From Microtetraspora glauca (GTDB lineage Bacteria; Actinomycetota; Actinomycetes; Streptomycetales; Streptomycetaceae): DNA of 64,000 nt. Both the position numbers and the translations under genes were made by a program. Below are positions 35,029 to 43,948 of this stretch, piece by piece; the stretch's first letter is position 1, and every line of letters starts with the position of its first letter. The notes under the pieces were generated by a model that made no database searches, was not told the DNA's origin, and was given only the letters and a program-made list of their open reading frames with translations. The DNA is taken from positions 1-64,000 of the forward strand of contig JOFO01000020.1 in NCBI GenBank assembly GCA_000721275.1, written 5' to 3'.

Positions 35029-35752
35029 ACGCGGAGCGCAGCTCCTCGCTCAGCGACCGCTGGAACGCGGTGACGAGGGCCTGGACCACGATCGGCTGCA
35101 TGTGCGCGGACAGCGACTTCATGGCGGTCAGGTGGTCCGGGTCCTCCCCGCTCTCCCGGTACGGGTTCCACACCTGCTCCTGGAAGAGCCGGGCCAGCTC
35201 CTGGGCGGCGGACCGGGCGTGGTCGAGCAGCACGGTCCGCGAGGCCAGGATGGCGTCCTGCTCGATGGGCACGTCCAGCATCTCGACCCCGAGCCGCAGC
35301 AGCGACGCGTCGAGCCGGAACACCTCCGGATCCTCGCCGGCCTCCACCACGCCCATCGCGGCGAGCCGCGCGAGGTCCCGGTCGGTCAGCTCCCGCCCGG
35401 CCCGCCGCCCCAGCTCCCGCCGGGTGATCGTCTCGGCCGCCTCGGGCGCCCAGGACGCCACCAGCGCCCGGTGCACCGCGAGGTCCTGCGCGTTCAGGTC
35501 GTCCGGCAGCTGCTCCAGATACCGCTCGATCGCGGCGAGCGTCATGCCCTGCCGCTGGAGCTCCTCGATGAGCGCGAGCCGGGCCAGGTGCTCGGGGCCG
35601 TACCGCCCGACCCGGCGGGGCCCGATCTCCGGCGGCGGCAGCAGCCCCCGCGTCCCGTAGAACCGCACGGTCCGCACCGTGACCCCGGCCCGCGCGGCCA
35701 GCTCGTCGACGGTGTACCCGGGCGGAAGTCCCTCGTCGCTCGCGTCCTCCAT
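35015..35752 (-). CDS. MerR-family transcriptional regulator
   Basis: A 245-residue MerR protein. The N-terminal winged helix (YTVDELAARAGVTVRTVRFY, about residues 13-32) is followed by the wing GRYGPEHLARLALIEEL. The long C-terminal domain lacks the Cys pairs of metal sensors and the TipA-like drug pocket, so an organic ligand is more likely. It converges on and overlaps fadB by 14 bases, which hints that it may regulate the beta-oxidation operon. No direct evidence links them. Confidence 0.88.
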   Translation of the reverse strand: MEDASDEGLPPGYTVDELAARAGVTVRTVRFYGTRGLLPPPEIGPRRVGRYGPEHLARLALIEELQRQGMTLAAIERYLEQLPDDLNAQDLAVHRALVASWAPEAAETITRRELGRRAGRELTDRDLARLAAMGVVEAGEDPEVFRLDASLLRLGVEMLDVPIEQDAILASRTVLLDHARSAAQELARLFQEQVWNPYRESGEDPDHLTAMKSLSAHMQPIVVQALVTAFQRSLSEELRSAFRRP

Positions 35753-35804
35753 GGTGGAACAGTATTGCTGTCTCACCACCGCTGTAAAAGCCCCCCGCGA
35801 CGGC

Positions 35805-36344
35805 TCAGAGCGCGCTGTCCACGGCCGCGTAGGTGACGCCGTGGTCGGCCAGCGCCTCGGCGACGACCCCGCCGGCCGAGGTGAGGGCGAGGAGCAGGTG
35901 CTCGTCGCCGATCTCGCGGTCCTTGCGGGCCAGCGCGACCCGCAGCGACCGCTCCAGGACGCCCTTCGCCTCCCGCGAGAAGGTGGTCCGCCGGCCGGAC
36001 CGCCGGCCGGCGCCCTTCCGGTCGCCCGCCAGCGCCCCCGCGCCGTGCGCCTCCTCGACGCGGGCGACGATCGCGCCGACGTCGATGCCGAGCCCGGCCA
36101 GCGCCTCCGTGTCCGCCCGGGACAGCCCGGCCCGCCGCCGGGCACCGGCGAGCGAGGCGAGCAGCGCCGGCCGCCGCTCCGCCGGGCAGAGCCGCCCCAG
36201 CACCTCCGCCGCCCGGGTGTCCTCCCGGTCGAGCAGCGCCATCAGCAGGTGCTCGGGCGTGACGACCGGGTCGCCGCCGCGCTCCGCGTGCTCGGCGGCG
36301 CCCTTCACCACGGCGCGCGCGGCCTTCGTGAACCGCTCGAACAT
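35805..36344 (-). CDS. Stand-alone Clp N-terminal domain protein
   Basis: A 179-residue protein made of a double Clp-N repeat (FERFTKAARAVVKGAAEHAE...PEHLLMALLDRED in the first half; FSREAKGVLERSLRVAL...EIGDEHLLLAL in the second) without an AAA+ ATPase. Clp-N domains recruit substrates or adaptors to ClpC/ClpA. The ATG shares its A with the stop of the HTH gene upstream, so the two are co-translated. It may be an adaptor or decoy for the Clp protease system. Confidence 0.85.
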   Translation of the reverse strand: MFERFTKAARAVVKGAAEHAERGGDPVVTPEHLLMALLDREDTRAAEVLGRLCPAERRPALLASLAGARRRAGLSRADTEALAGLGIDVGAIVARVEEAHGAGALAGDRKGAGRRSGRRTTFSREAKGVLERSLRVALARKDREIGDEHLLLALTSAGGVVAEALADHGVTYAAVDSAL

Positions 36345-36553
36345 CACTGCCTCCCGTACTTCTTGTGGACGGCCTGCCGGCTGACACCCAGCTCGGTGGC
36401 GATCTCCTGCCAGGACCACCCCTGGGCACGCGCGGCGCGCACCTGGACGGCCTCCAGTTGCTCCAGCAGCCGCCGCAGAGCGGAGACGGCCCGCAGCCCC
36501 ACCCGGGGATCACGGTCCCCCGCCCGCGCGGCGAGATCGGTCGCATCGGTCAT
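36344..36553 (-). CDS. Small helix-turn-helix regulator coupled to Clp-N protein
   Basis: A 69-residue protein: a helix (about residues 20-45) leading into a helix-turn-helix, SWQEIATELGVSRQAVHKKY, at the C-terminus. Nothing else is present, so it must act as a dimer. Upstream of its start codon two identical-layout palindromes form an operator, which suggests autoregulation. It is first in an operon with the Clp-N gene and divergent from a macrodomain gene. Confidence 0.82.
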   Translation of the reverse strand: MTDATDLAARAGDRDPRVGLRAVSALRRLLEQLEAVQVRAARAQGWSWQEIATELGVSRQAVHKKYGRQ

Positions 36554-36554
36554 G

Positions 36555-36601
36555 GTGTCAATCTAGGTTGACACCCGGATCGTGTCAACCGTGGTTGACG
36601 C
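36555..36601. promoter_or_regulatory. Twin 20-base operators GTGTCAA-N6-TTGACAC
   Basis: Two copies are spaced 27 bases start to start: 36555-36574 (perfect arms) and 36582-36601 (one mismatch, TTGACGC). The inner half-sites also pair with each other as GGTTGACAC/GTGTCAACC (36566-36574 and 36582-36590). The site begins two bases upstream of the HTH start codon and reaches to 39 bases before the macrodomain start codon. The 69-residue HTH protein is the obvious binder. Confidence 0.75.
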
Positions 36602-36639
36602 GATCCGGCGATGTCGGTGCCGCCGCCTACGGTGCCCCC

Positions 36640-37125
36640 ATGGCAGAGATCACGTACGTACGGGGCGACGCCACGGCCCCCCAGGGCAAGGGCGTCCGGA
36701 TCATCGCCCACGTCTGCAACGACCTGGGCGGCTGGGGCAAGGGCTTCGTGGTCGCCGTCTCGCGGCGCTGGCCGGAGCCGGAGGCGGCCTACCGCCGCTG
36801 GTACCGGGAGCGGGCGTCCAACGACTTCGGGCTCGGCGCGGCGCAGTTCGTCCAGGTGTCGCCGTACCTCTGGGTGGCCAACCTGATCGGGCAGCGCGGG
36901 ATCCGCACCGGGCGGAGCAGTGGCGTCCCCGTGCGGTACGAGGCGATCGACGCGGCCCTCGGGCGGCTCGCGGACAAGGCCGTCGAGCTGGGCGCGTCCG
37001 TGCACATGCCGCGGATCGGCTGCGGCCTCGCCGGCGGGCGCTGGGAGCGGGTGGAGCCGATGGTGCGGGAGCGGCTGGTGGCGCGGGGGATACCGGTCAC
37101 CGTGTACGACTTCGGCGGGAGCTAG
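36640..37125 (+). CDS. Macrodomain (ADP-ribose-binding) protein
   Basis: A 161-residue single macrodomain. The core opens ITYVRGDATAPQGKGVRIIAHVCNDLGGWGKGF, where AHVCND is the adenine/ribose loop, and closes with MPRIGCGLAGGRWERV, the phosphate loop. Such proteins remove or bind ADP-ribose or its derivatives. It is divergent from the HTH/Clp-N operon and shares its operator region, so the three may answer the same stress. ATG at 36640. Confidence 0.92.
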   Translation: MAEITYVRGDATAPQGKGVRIIAHVCNDLGGWGKGFVVAVSRRWPEPEAAYRRWYRERASNDFGLGAAQFVQVSPYLWVANLIGQRGIRTGRSSGVPVRYEAIDAALGRLADKAVELGASVHMPRIGCGLAGGRWERVEPMVRERLVARGIPVTVYDFGGS

Positions 37126-37169
37126 AGTCGGCGGCCGGTCCGCGTCGGCGGAGGGAACAGGGGAGTGGG

Positions 37170-37682
37170 ATGTACGCGCAACTCAGGGAGACGGCCGCGG
37201 AATTGGCCCGCATACTGTGGCGGGAGCACACGGTGTACCGGGAGCGGGGCGGCGGCGTCGTGATCCGCGGCGAGCACGTGCGCCGCTGGATCAGCCTCGC
37301 CCCGACCGGCGGCAAGGACCGGGCGCTGCTGCGGGCCGGCCGGCTGCTCGACGGGGGGACCACGGCGCCGGCCCGCACCGAGGTGGTGGTGGACCTGACG
37401 GCGCCGGTCGCCGAGCTGGCCACCGTCTGCCGGCGGATGCTCGCCGAGGTCGCCGCCGCGGCCGAGCCGGCCGCCCCCTCCACGGGACCCTCGCGCGCCG
37501 GACGCCCCGCGAAGAAGGCGAAGAAGGCGAAGAAGGCGAAGAAGGCCGACAAGAAGGCTGCGAAGAAGGCCGAGAAGGCCAGGAGCCGGCACACGGGTGC
37601 CGGCTCCTGGGTGGTGCTGCTGCTGGTCGGCCTGGCCGTCGCCGCCTGGGCGTACACCCTCTTCGGCGGCCCCGGTCTCTGA
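37170..37682 (+). CDS. Unknown protein with a Lys/Ala repeat and a C-terminal membrane anchor
   Basis: A 170-residue protein that I do not recognise. Residues 1-95 form an alpha/beta domain (ETAAELARILWREHT...GEHVRRWISLAPTGG). A lysine-rich tract of AKK repeats at about residues 110-140 follows, and a hydrophobic helix (WVVLLLVGLAVAAWAYTLF) is near the C-terminus. It could tether the N-terminal domain to the membrane or bind nucleic acid through the lysines, as in histone-H1-like proteins. It follows the macrodomain gene by about 45 bases. Confidence 0.72.
   Translation: MYAQLRETAAELARILWREHTVYRERGGGVVIRGEHVRRWISLAPTGGKDRALLRAGRLLDGGTTAPARTEVVVDLTAPVAELATVCRRMLAEVAAAAEPAAPSTGPSRAGRPAKKAKKAKKAKKADKKAAKKAEKARSRHTGAGSWVVLLLVGLAVAAWAYTLFGGPGL
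37512..37547 (+). repeat. Four-copy nine-base tandem repeat (AAGAAGGCG) inside a gene
   Basis: The unit AAGAAGGCG (Lys-Lys-Ala) occurs four times in a row, the last copy ending in C, with further degenerate copies downstream. Such a tract can change length by slippage, altering the lysine tail of the encoded protein without a frameshift. Confidence 0.9.
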
Positions 37683-37692
37683 CCCCGGAGGA

Positions 37693-38676
37693 TCAGAAAC
37701 CGGTCACCGGGTAGTGGTCGGAGAGGTTGGTGTACGTGTACGAGGTGCCCCAGCTGGACACCGTCCACGGCGCGCTCGACTCCAGTACCACGTGGTTCGT
37801 CCAGTTCGCCGGGCGGGCGTGGCCGGCCCGGTACAGGACGTAGTCGAGGTCCTCGCGCGGGTCGTCCGGGTACCGCTCGGCCGCGATCGAGTTCAGCTCG
37901 GTGTCGAAGGAGTACGGGTGGCCGGTGCGCGCGTCCGCGCCGGCGAGCCCCGCGTCGGCGAGCATCGTGGCGTACTCGGGGGTGCGGGAGTCGACGTTCA
38001 GGTCGCCGGCGACGATCACCTGCTCGTCCGCCGGGATGTTCTTGGCGTCCAGGAACGCGTCCATCGCCTTGAACTGGCGGCTGCGCATCTGCGCCGCCTC
38101 GCCCGCCGAGCAGCCCGGGTCGGTGGACTGGGCGTGGGTGCCGACGACGTGGACCCGGCTGCCGTTCACGTCCAGGACCGTGTAGACGAAGCCCTTGTTC
38201 GAGTACCAGTCGGAGCCGCAGGCGTCCTTGTAGACGTACTGCTCCTTGCGGACGATCGGCCACTTGCTGAGGACGGTCACCCCGCCGTCCTCGGGCGTGG
38301 TCGCCGAGTACGCGCCGCCGGTCGCGTCCCAGCCGGTCTTCGAGCGGCCCATGACGGGGGTCTGGTGCGGGTAGGCCGCGGCGGCGGTCGCCTTGAGCAG
38401 GTCCGAGGAGGAGTTGTCGAACGCCTCCTGGACCACCACCACGTCCTGGCCCTGGAAGAACGGGGCCGCGGGGATCGCCCGGGCCCGGTGGTCCTGCCCC
38501 CAGTTCGGGTACAGGGTCTTCGAGAAGAGGAAGGCGTTGTACGAGAGCACCTTCAGGCGCGGCGCCTCGGCGGCGGAGGAGGCGGAGGAGGCCGGGGCGG
38601 TGACCGCCAGGGTGGCGGCGGCGAGCGCCAGCGAAAGGGCGGCACCGGGGATGCGGCGGAACGCACGGAGGGGCAC
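37693..38676 (-). CDS. Secreted endonuclease/exonuclease/phosphatase-family enzyme (sphingomyelinase C-like)
   Basis: A 327-residue exported hydrolase with a signal peptide to about residue 32 (TAPASSASS). The DNase I-like active-site series is complete: Asn in LSYNAF, Glu in VVVQEAFDN, His in VGTHAQS, Asp/Asn in VAGDLNVDS and Asp/His in LSDHYPV. The domain matches bacterial neutral sphingomyelinases and related phospholipases. The GTG at 38676 follows GGGAG. It would act on extracellular phosphodiesters such as sphingomyelin or phospholipid head groups. Confidence 0.9.
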   Translation of the reverse strand: MPLRAFRRIPGAALSLALAAATLAVTAPASSASSAAEAPRLKVLSYNAFLFSKTLYPNWGQDHRARAIPAAPFFQGQDVVVVQEAFDNSSSDLLKATAAAAYPHQTPVMGRSKTGWDATGGAYSATTPEDGGVTVLSKWPIVRKEQYVYKDACGSDWYSNKGFVYTVLDVNGSRVHVVGTHAQSTDPGCSAGEAAQMRSRQFKAMDAFLDAKNIPADEQVIVAGDLNVDSRTPEYATMLADAGLAGADARTGHPYSFDTELNSIAAERYPDDPREDLDYVLYRAGHARPANWTNHVVLESSAPWTVSSWGTSYTYTNLSDHYPVTGF

Positions 38677-38848
38677 GTGAACTCCCGTCGAGAGGTGGGG
38701 GGTTGGACTCGGCGCGGGACATACAACCAGCCGTGGTTACCTTCCGGTAGCCTCCAGGTGCCGGGAATCTGGACCGCGTCGGTCGAGCGCGCCAACGATC
38801 ATCGGGGTGTACGATTCGCCGCTTCGGGGACCAGGTAGAATGCGCGCC

Positions 38849-39340
38849 ATGACGACCCTCGCCTCCAATGCCAAGATCTTCAACATGGACCTCGGTCCGC
38901 TCAACCCCGTGCTGGCTGAGCTGATCCTCGGTTTCGCCGTGTTCTTCCTGACCTTCTTCTTCCTGGCGAAGGTCATCCTCCCGAAGATCAAGCGCACCAT
39001 CGAGGAGCGCGAGGACGCCACCGAGGGCGCCACCGGCCGCGCCGACGACCTGCGTGCCGAGGCCGCGGAGATCCGCGCCCAGTACGAGGCCGAGCTCGCC
39101 GAGGCCCGCCACGACGCCGCCCGCATCCGCGCCAAGGCCGTCGAGGAGGGTTCCGCCGCCATCGCCGCCGCCCGCGCCGAGGGCCAGGCCGAGCGCGACG
39201 CCCTGCTCGCCGCCGGTGGCGCGAAGATCGCCGCCGAGCGCGAGGCCGCCGAGCGCGAGCTCAACGCCGACGTCGACGCCTGGGCCCGCGCCCTCGCCGG
39301 CCGCATCGTCGGCGAGCCGGTCGGCGCCGACCGCGCCTGA
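38849..39340 (+). CDS. Orphan ATP-synthase F0 b-subunit-like protein
   Basis: A 163-residue protein with one N-terminal transmembrane helix (LILGFAVFFLTFFFLAKVILP, key part FAVFFLTFFFLAKV at about residues 28-42). A long charged coiled coil follows (KIKRTIEEREDATEGATG...RAEAAEIRAQYEAELAEARHDAARIRAKA), exactly like AtpF. No other ATP synthase gene is nearby, so it is a paralogue away from the atp operon. It could exchange into the stator or have a separate scaffold role. A second ATG at 38840 is possible. Confidence 0.85.
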   Translation: MTTLASNAKIFNMDLGPLNPVLAELILGFAVFFLTFFFLAKVILPKIKRTIEEREDATEGATGRADDLRAEAAEIRAQYEAELAEARHDAARIRAKAVEEGSAAIAAARAEGQAERDALLAAGGAKIAAEREAAERELNADVDAWARALAGRIVGEPVGADRA

Positions 39341-39358
39341 TCCGCGACCCGCACCACC

Positions 39359-39407
39359 ACGCCGGGGCCGCACCCGGGGCGAGAGCCCCCGGGAGCGGCC
39401 CCGGCGT
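39359..39407 (+). terminator. Terminator hairpin after the b-subunit-like gene
   Basis: Arms of 13 bases (39359-39371 and 39395-39407) pair perfectly, and the loop holds a further CCCGGGGC stem. It lies 18 bases past the stop codon. Confidence 0.75.
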
Positions 39408-39479
39408 CGTCGTACCGCCGCCCCACGGGTGCACCCTGGAGGGGCGGCCACCGAGGCGAGAGAGGCAGGGGCCCCCCGC

Positions 39480-40346
39480 ATGACCACCACCGACGCCACC
39501 CCCGACCCCGCTCCGCCGCCCCCCGGGGGCGTGTTGTGGAGCGTCGCCGGCGACGTCCGCGCGCTGCTCATGCTTCCGGCCGCGCTCACCATGCAGGTCG
39601 CCCACCCGGCGATCGGCGCCGGGGTCGACGAGCACTCCGTCTTCCGCACCGACCCCTGGGGCCGCGGCGAGCGGTCGCTGCGCTCCGTCCAGCTGTGGGT
39701 CTACGGCGGCGACGAGGCCGCCGCCGAGGGGCGCCGGCTGCGCAGGCTGCACCGGGACATCCAGGGCATCGACGCCCACGGGCGGCGCTACCACGCCCTC
39801 ACCCCCGCCTACTACGCCTGGGTCCACGCCACCGGCTACCCCGTCTACCGGCACGGCCTCGCCCTGCTGCACCGCCCCCTCACCGAGGCCCAGGACCGCA
39901 GGCTGTACGCGGAATGGCTGCAGGTCGGCCGGATCCTCGGCATCCGCGACCGGGACATGCCGCAGACCGTCGAGGAGTTCTGGCCGTACTACCGGCGGGT
40001 CCTCGCGGAGGAGCTGGAGGCCACCGCCGTCGTCCGCGAACTGCTCGACCCGGACGCCCCCGTCCCCGCCCCCGACCGGGGCCCGCTGCTCCTCCAGCTC
40101 GTCCTGCGCCCCCTGTGGCCGCTGCTCCGCCGCCCCTTCCAGCGGATCCGCGCCTTCCTCACCGTCGGCCTGATGCCGCCGGACGCCCGCGCCGCGATCG
40201 GCCTCGCGTGGTCGCCGGAGCAGGAGCGGGCGCTGCGCCGCCTCGCCCTGGTCGTCCGGGCCGTCGTCCCGGTCCTGCCCGAGCGGCTGCGCTATCTGCC
40301 GCTCGCCCGGCGTGCCAGAGAGGCCGCCCGCCGCGCCGGGCGCTGA
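39480..40346 (+). CDS. DUF2236 protein (second copy, no EF-hands)
   Basis: A 288-residue oxygenase-like protein with the DUF2236 opening (LPAALTMQVAHPAIGAGVDEHSVF), the repeat QGIDAHGRRYHALTPAYYAWVHATG, and an EFWPYYRRVLAEELE block that is nearly the same as DFWPYFDRVVEEQLE in the EF-hand homologue at 24.4 kb. Lcp-type family members are haem oxygenases that cleave isoprenoids, but the axial ligand cannot be assigned here. It lies between two unrelated genes. Confidence 0.85.
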   Translation: MTTTDATPDPAPPPPGGVLWSVAGDVRALLMLPAALTMQVAHPAIGAGVDEHSVFRTDPWGRGERSLRSVQLWVYGGDEAAAEGRRLRRLHRDIQGIDAHGRRYHALTPAYYAWVHATGYPVYRHGLALLHRPLTEAQDRRLYAEWLQVGRILGIRDRDMPQTVEEFWPYYRRVLAEELEATAVVRELLDPDAPVPAPDRGPLLLQLVLRPLWPLLRRPFQRIRAFLTVGLMPPDARAAIGLAWSPEQERALRRLALVVRAVVPVLPERLRYLPLARRAREAARRAGR

Positions 40347-40370
40347 CGGACGGCCTCCCCGGACGGCGGC

Positions 40371-41891
40371 TCAGTGGTCCCGGTGCTCGTGGACCGTGTT
40401 CGTCGCCGCGATCTTCTTCCACGACTTCGGCTGCACCGGCTTCCCGGCCTTCGCCCGCGCCGAGGGAGCCGCCTGCGCCGCGGCGGCCGGGGCGACGGGA
40501 CCGGTCGCCGGCTTCGACGGCTGGTACAGCCAGGTGTCGAAGAGCGCCGTCAGCGGCTTGCCGGAGACCTCCTCGGCGTACCGCACGAAGTCCGCGACCC
40601 GCGCGTTGCCGTGCGCGAACCGCTGCGGCCAGCCCTTGAGGAGCGTGAAGAAGTCCTCGTCGCCGATCTCGTTCCGCAGCGCCTGCAGCGCCAGCGCGCC
40701 CCGGTCGTACACGGCGATGTGGAACTGGTTGTCCGGGCCCGGATCACCCGGCTTCACCGTCCAGAACGGGTCCTCGGCCGTCCGCGTGGCGTACACGTAG
40801 TCCGCCAGCTCCTGGGCCGTGCCCTCGCCCTCCTTCTCCGACCACAGCCACTGGCTGTAGCGGGCGAAGCCCTCGTTGATCCAGATGTCCTTCCAGTCGC
40901 GCACCGAGACGCTGTCGCCGTACCACTGGTGCGCCAGCTCGTGCACGACCACCGACACGTTCGCGCCGTTCGCGAACTGGCGCGGGCTGTAGAACGGCCG
41001 GGTCTGGGTCTCCAGCGCGTAGCCGCTGGTCACGTTCGGCACATAACCGCCGAGCGCGTTGTAGGGGTACGGGCCGAAGATCCCCTCCAGCCACTCCGCG
41101 ACCTCGGCGGTCCGCTCGACCGACGCCCGCGCGGCGCCCGCGTTGTCGCCGAGGTCCTTGCTGTACGCGTTGAGGACGGGCAGCCCGTTCGCGGTCGTGT
41201 CCGTCGTGATGTCGAACTTGCCGACCGCGAGCGTGGCCAGATAGGTGGCCTGCGGCTTGTTCGAACGCCAGGCGAAGCGGGTCCAGCCGAGCCGCGACGA
41301 CTGCGACTGGAGCACCCCGTTGCTGATCGCCTGGGTGCCGTCCGGCACCGAGACGGACACGTCGAAGGTGGCCTTGTCGCGCGGGTGGTCGTTGGACGGG
41401 AACCACCAGGCGGCCGAGTCGGGCTCCTGCGCGGCGACACCGCCGTCCGGGGTGCGGTGCCACGCCGACCAGCCGTCGACCTTGAACTCGGACGGCTTGC
41501 CCGCGTAGCGGACCACCACCGTGATCTGCTTCCCCTTCGGCAGCGGGACGGCCGGCACGACCTCCAGCTCGTGCGCCCCGGTCGCGGTGGCCTTCGCGAG
41601 CCGCCCGTCGACCCGGACCTCGGTCGTCCGCAGCCCCAGGTCCAGGTTGAACCGGGACAGGTTCTGCGTGGTGGTCGCCAGGATCGTCGCCGTGCCCTCC
41701 AGGAGGTCGGTCGCCGGCTGGTACTTCAGCCGCAGGTCGTAGTGGGAGACGTCGTAGCCGCCGTTGCCGCTCGCCGGGTAGTACGCGTCGCCGATGCCCG
41801 GCGCGCCCGGGACGTAGTCGGCCGCCGTTGCCGGGATCGCCAGCAGCAGCGAGGCCGCGAGGGTGCTCGGGACGATGAGTCTGCGGTGCAC
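40371..41891 (-). CDS. Secreted M1-family zinc aminopeptidase
   Basis: A 506-residue exported metallopeptidase. The signal peptide covers about residues 1-23. The zinc site is [11 protein letters not shown] (about residue 316) with the third ligand in WINEGFARY. The M1 exopeptidase signature GxMEN is replaced by [17 protein letters not shown] sequence (key residues ALETQ), which is common in secreted actinobacterial forms. The C-terminus carries an Ala/Lys/Pro-rich tail. It likely supplies amino acids from outside peptides. GTG start at 41891. Confidence 0.93.
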   Translation of the reverse strand: MHRRLIVPSTLAASLLLAIPATAADYVPGAPGIGDAYYPASGNGGYDVSHYDLRLKYQPATDLLEGTATILATTTQNLSRFNLDLGLRTTEVRVDGRLAKATATGAHELEVVPAVPLPKGKQITVVVRYAGKPSEFKVDGWSAWHRTPDGGVAAQEPDSAAWWFPSNDHPRDKATFDVSVSVPDGTQAISNGVLQSQSSRLGWTRFAWRSNKPQATYLATLAVGKFDITTDTTANGLPVLNAYSKDLGDNAGAARASVERTAEVAEWLEGIFGPYPYNALGGYVPNVTSGYALETQTRPFYSPRQFANGANVSVVVHELAHQWYGDSVSVRDWKDIWINEGFARYSQWLWSEKEGEGTAQELADYVYATRTAEDPFWTVKPGDPGPDNQFHIAVYDRGALALQALRNEIGDEDFFTLLKGWPQRFAHGNARVADFVRYAEEVSGKPLTALFDTWLYQPSKPATGPVAPAAAAQAAPSARAKAGKPVQPKSWKKIAATNTVHEHRDH

Positions 41892-42097
41892 GGATTGCTC
41901 CCCAAGTCGTGAGAGACGTCAGACGCGTGGGTGGGCGTCGGTCCTTGGTCCGGGACTCTATGAACCACGTGGCGCACGGTCACGTAAAGAGCGCCTTCCG
42001 TCACATGATCGCCATTCAGCCGACACGAACCGCCCGTTCACCCGTTTCCCGTACGCGCCCTTCCGCCCCGGCGGGCCCGGCGAGTACGTTCCGCCCC

Positions 42098-43411
42098 ATG
42101 CCGAAGCGACCGCGTGCCGTCCGCCGCGCCCTGGCCCTCGCCGCCGGGACCGCCGTGCTCGGACTGCCCCTCGTCACCGCCCCGGCGAAGGCCGCCGGCC
42201 CCGCCGGCGTCCCCGCCCCGCCCCGGACCGGATTCGAGACGAGCGGCGGCGCCCGCTGGACCACCGAGGCGGAGGCGCGGGACTTCCTCGCCGCCGTCGA
42301 CCGGGCCTCCGACCGGGTCACCGTCACCACCGTCGGCACCAGCGGACAGGGCCGGCCGCTGCGTCTCGCCGCCCTCGGCCCCGCCCGCGGCGCCCCCGTC
42401 ACCGTGCTGCTCGTCTGCGGCCAGCACGGCGACGAACCGGCCGGCCGGGAGGCGTGCCTCACCGCCGTCCGCGACCTCGCCCTCACCCGGGACCCCGGGA
42501 CCCGGCGCCTCCTCGCCCGCACCGGCGTCCTCGTCGTGCCCGACGCCAACCCCGACGGACGCGAGGCCGGCACCCGCGGCAACGCCGCCGGCGTCGACGT
42601 CAACCGCGACCACCTGGCGCTGCGCAGCCCCGAGGCCCGCGCCCTCGCCGCCGTCCTCCGCGACCGGCGCCCCGACCTCGTCCACGACCTGCACGAGTAC
42701 GACCCCACCCCCGGGTTCTACGACAAGGACCTGCTCACCCTCTGGCCGCGCAGCCTCGACACCGACGCCCGCGTCCACGCCGAGTCCCGCGTCCTGTCCG
42801 AGGAGTACGTCCGTCCCGGCGCCGCCCGCGCCGGACGCACCCACGGCGTCTACGGCATCTGGACCGACCCGCTCACCGGCCGCCCGGTGCGGCAGGTCGC
42901 CGGCGACGGACAGGAACGCATCCTGCGCAACACGGCCGGAATCAAGCACATGGCCGCCCTGCTCGCCGAGACCCGCGAGGACCCGCTCGGCGACGCCGAG
43001 GAACGCGACCCGGCCCTCTCCCAGCGCCGCCGCGTCGCCACCCACCTCACCGCCCTGAAGGACGTCCTCGCGTACGTCTCCGAGCGCGGCGGCCCGCTCG
43101 CCGCGGCCACCGCCGCCGCCCGCCGCGCCGGCTTCGCCGACCAGGGCCCCGTCTACCTCGGCGGCGCCGACAACGACCCGCCCGAGCCCGCCGAGGTCTT
43201 GGCCGACCCGCCCTGCGGCTACCGCCTCGACGCCGCCGGCCTCGCCGAGGCGGGCGACGAACTCGCCCTGCACGGCGTCACCGTGCTCCGCGAGCCGGGC
43301 GGCGGCGCGTTCGTCCCGCTGCGCCAGTCGCACCGGCTGCTGGTCCCGCTGCTGCTCGACGGCCGCGCCGCCCACCCCCTCGTCCGTGCGCGTCCCGTGG
43401 AGGAATGCTGA
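42098..43411 (+). CDS. Secreted M14-family zinc carboxypeptidase
   Basis: A 437-residue exported protein with a signal peptide to about residue 33 (APAKAAGPA). The zinc site is formed by [10 protein letters not shown] (H-x-x-E) and the later His in [17 protein letters not shown] supplies substrate-binding Asn-Arg. The C-terminal 150 residues form a beta-rich domain unlike classical carboxypeptidases. It is divergent from the M1 peptidase across about 200 bases, suggesting joint control of extracellular protein use. Confidence 0.9.
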   Translation: MPKRPRAVRRALALAAGTAVLGLPLVTAPAKAAGPAGVPAPPRTGFETSGGARWTTEAEARDFLAAVDRASDRVTVTTVGTSGQGRPLRLAALGPARGAPVTVLLVCGQHGDEPAGREACLTAVRDLALTRDPGTRRLLARTGVLVVPDANPDGREAGTRGNAAGVDVNRDHLALRSPEARALAAVLRDRRPDLVHDLHEYDPTPGFYDKDLLTLWPRSLDTDARVHAESRVLSEEYVRPGAARAGRTHGVYGIWTDPLTGRPVRQVAGDGQERILRNTAGIKHMAALLAETREDPLGDAEERDPALSQRRRVATHLTALKDVLAYVSERGGPLAAATAAARRAGFADQGPVYLGGADNDPPEPAEVLADPPCGYRLDAAGLAEAGDELALHGVTVLREPGGGAFVPLRQSHRLLVPLLLDGRAAHPLVRARPVEEC

Positions 43412-43528
43412 GGATCGGGTGGGTACGGCGGGTCGCGTCCGTTCGGTCCCTTCCGGGACGCGTAAAGTTACCCGTCGGTACTGACCATGCCTCAGACGGG
43501 CCCGCACGGCCCCGACTTGGAGAAACAC

Positions 43529-43834
43529 ATGCACCACGCGACGCCACTGCGCCGCCTCCTGCCCGCCCTGCTCGCCACGACGCTGCTCGCCGGGGGCGTG
43601 CTGCTCGGACAGACCGCCGCCGCCCCGACGGCCGAGGCCGCCGTCAGCGGCACCTGCCACCCGGAGCAGCTGCGGCGCCAGGCCCACGTCGAGCGCAACC
43701 GCGCCGCCGAGCTCAAGCGCCTCGGCGCCCGCGAGGACGCCCGCCGCGCCTACGCCCGCGCCGACGCCCTGGAGCGCCGCGCCAAGCAGTGCGAGCGCGC
43801 CGACGAGGTCGTCGCCCCGCCGTTCGGCAGGTGA
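43529..43834 (+). CDS. Small secreted coiled-coil protein
   Basis: A 101-residue exported protein with a signal peptide (about residues 1-38, ending PTAEAA). A short mature part has two cysteines (GTCHPEQL and AKQCERA) flanking a charged helix (VERNRAAELKRLGAREDARRAYARADALERR, partly quoted: NRAAELKRLGAREDARR). The cysteines are placed to form a disulfide-closed helical hairpin. No family is recognised. GGAGA precedes the ATG at 43529. Confidence 0.7.
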   Translation: MHHATPLRRLLPALLATTLLAGGVLLGQTAAAPTAEAAVSGTCHPEQLRRQAHVERNRAAELKRLGAREDARRAYARADALERRAKQCERADEVVAPPFGR

Positions 43835-43948
43835 CCACCGGCGGGGCACACCCGCCACCGCGCCGACGGCCCCCGTCCCTCCGGACCGGGGCCGTCGCCC
43901 GTTCCCGCACGTCACCGGCTCCGCCGCCCACGTAGGATGCGAGGTCTG

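Noticed and set aside
37512..37547. CRISPR-like repeat
   Set aside because: A nine-base tandem coding repeat without spacers; no CRISPR array is visible in the window.
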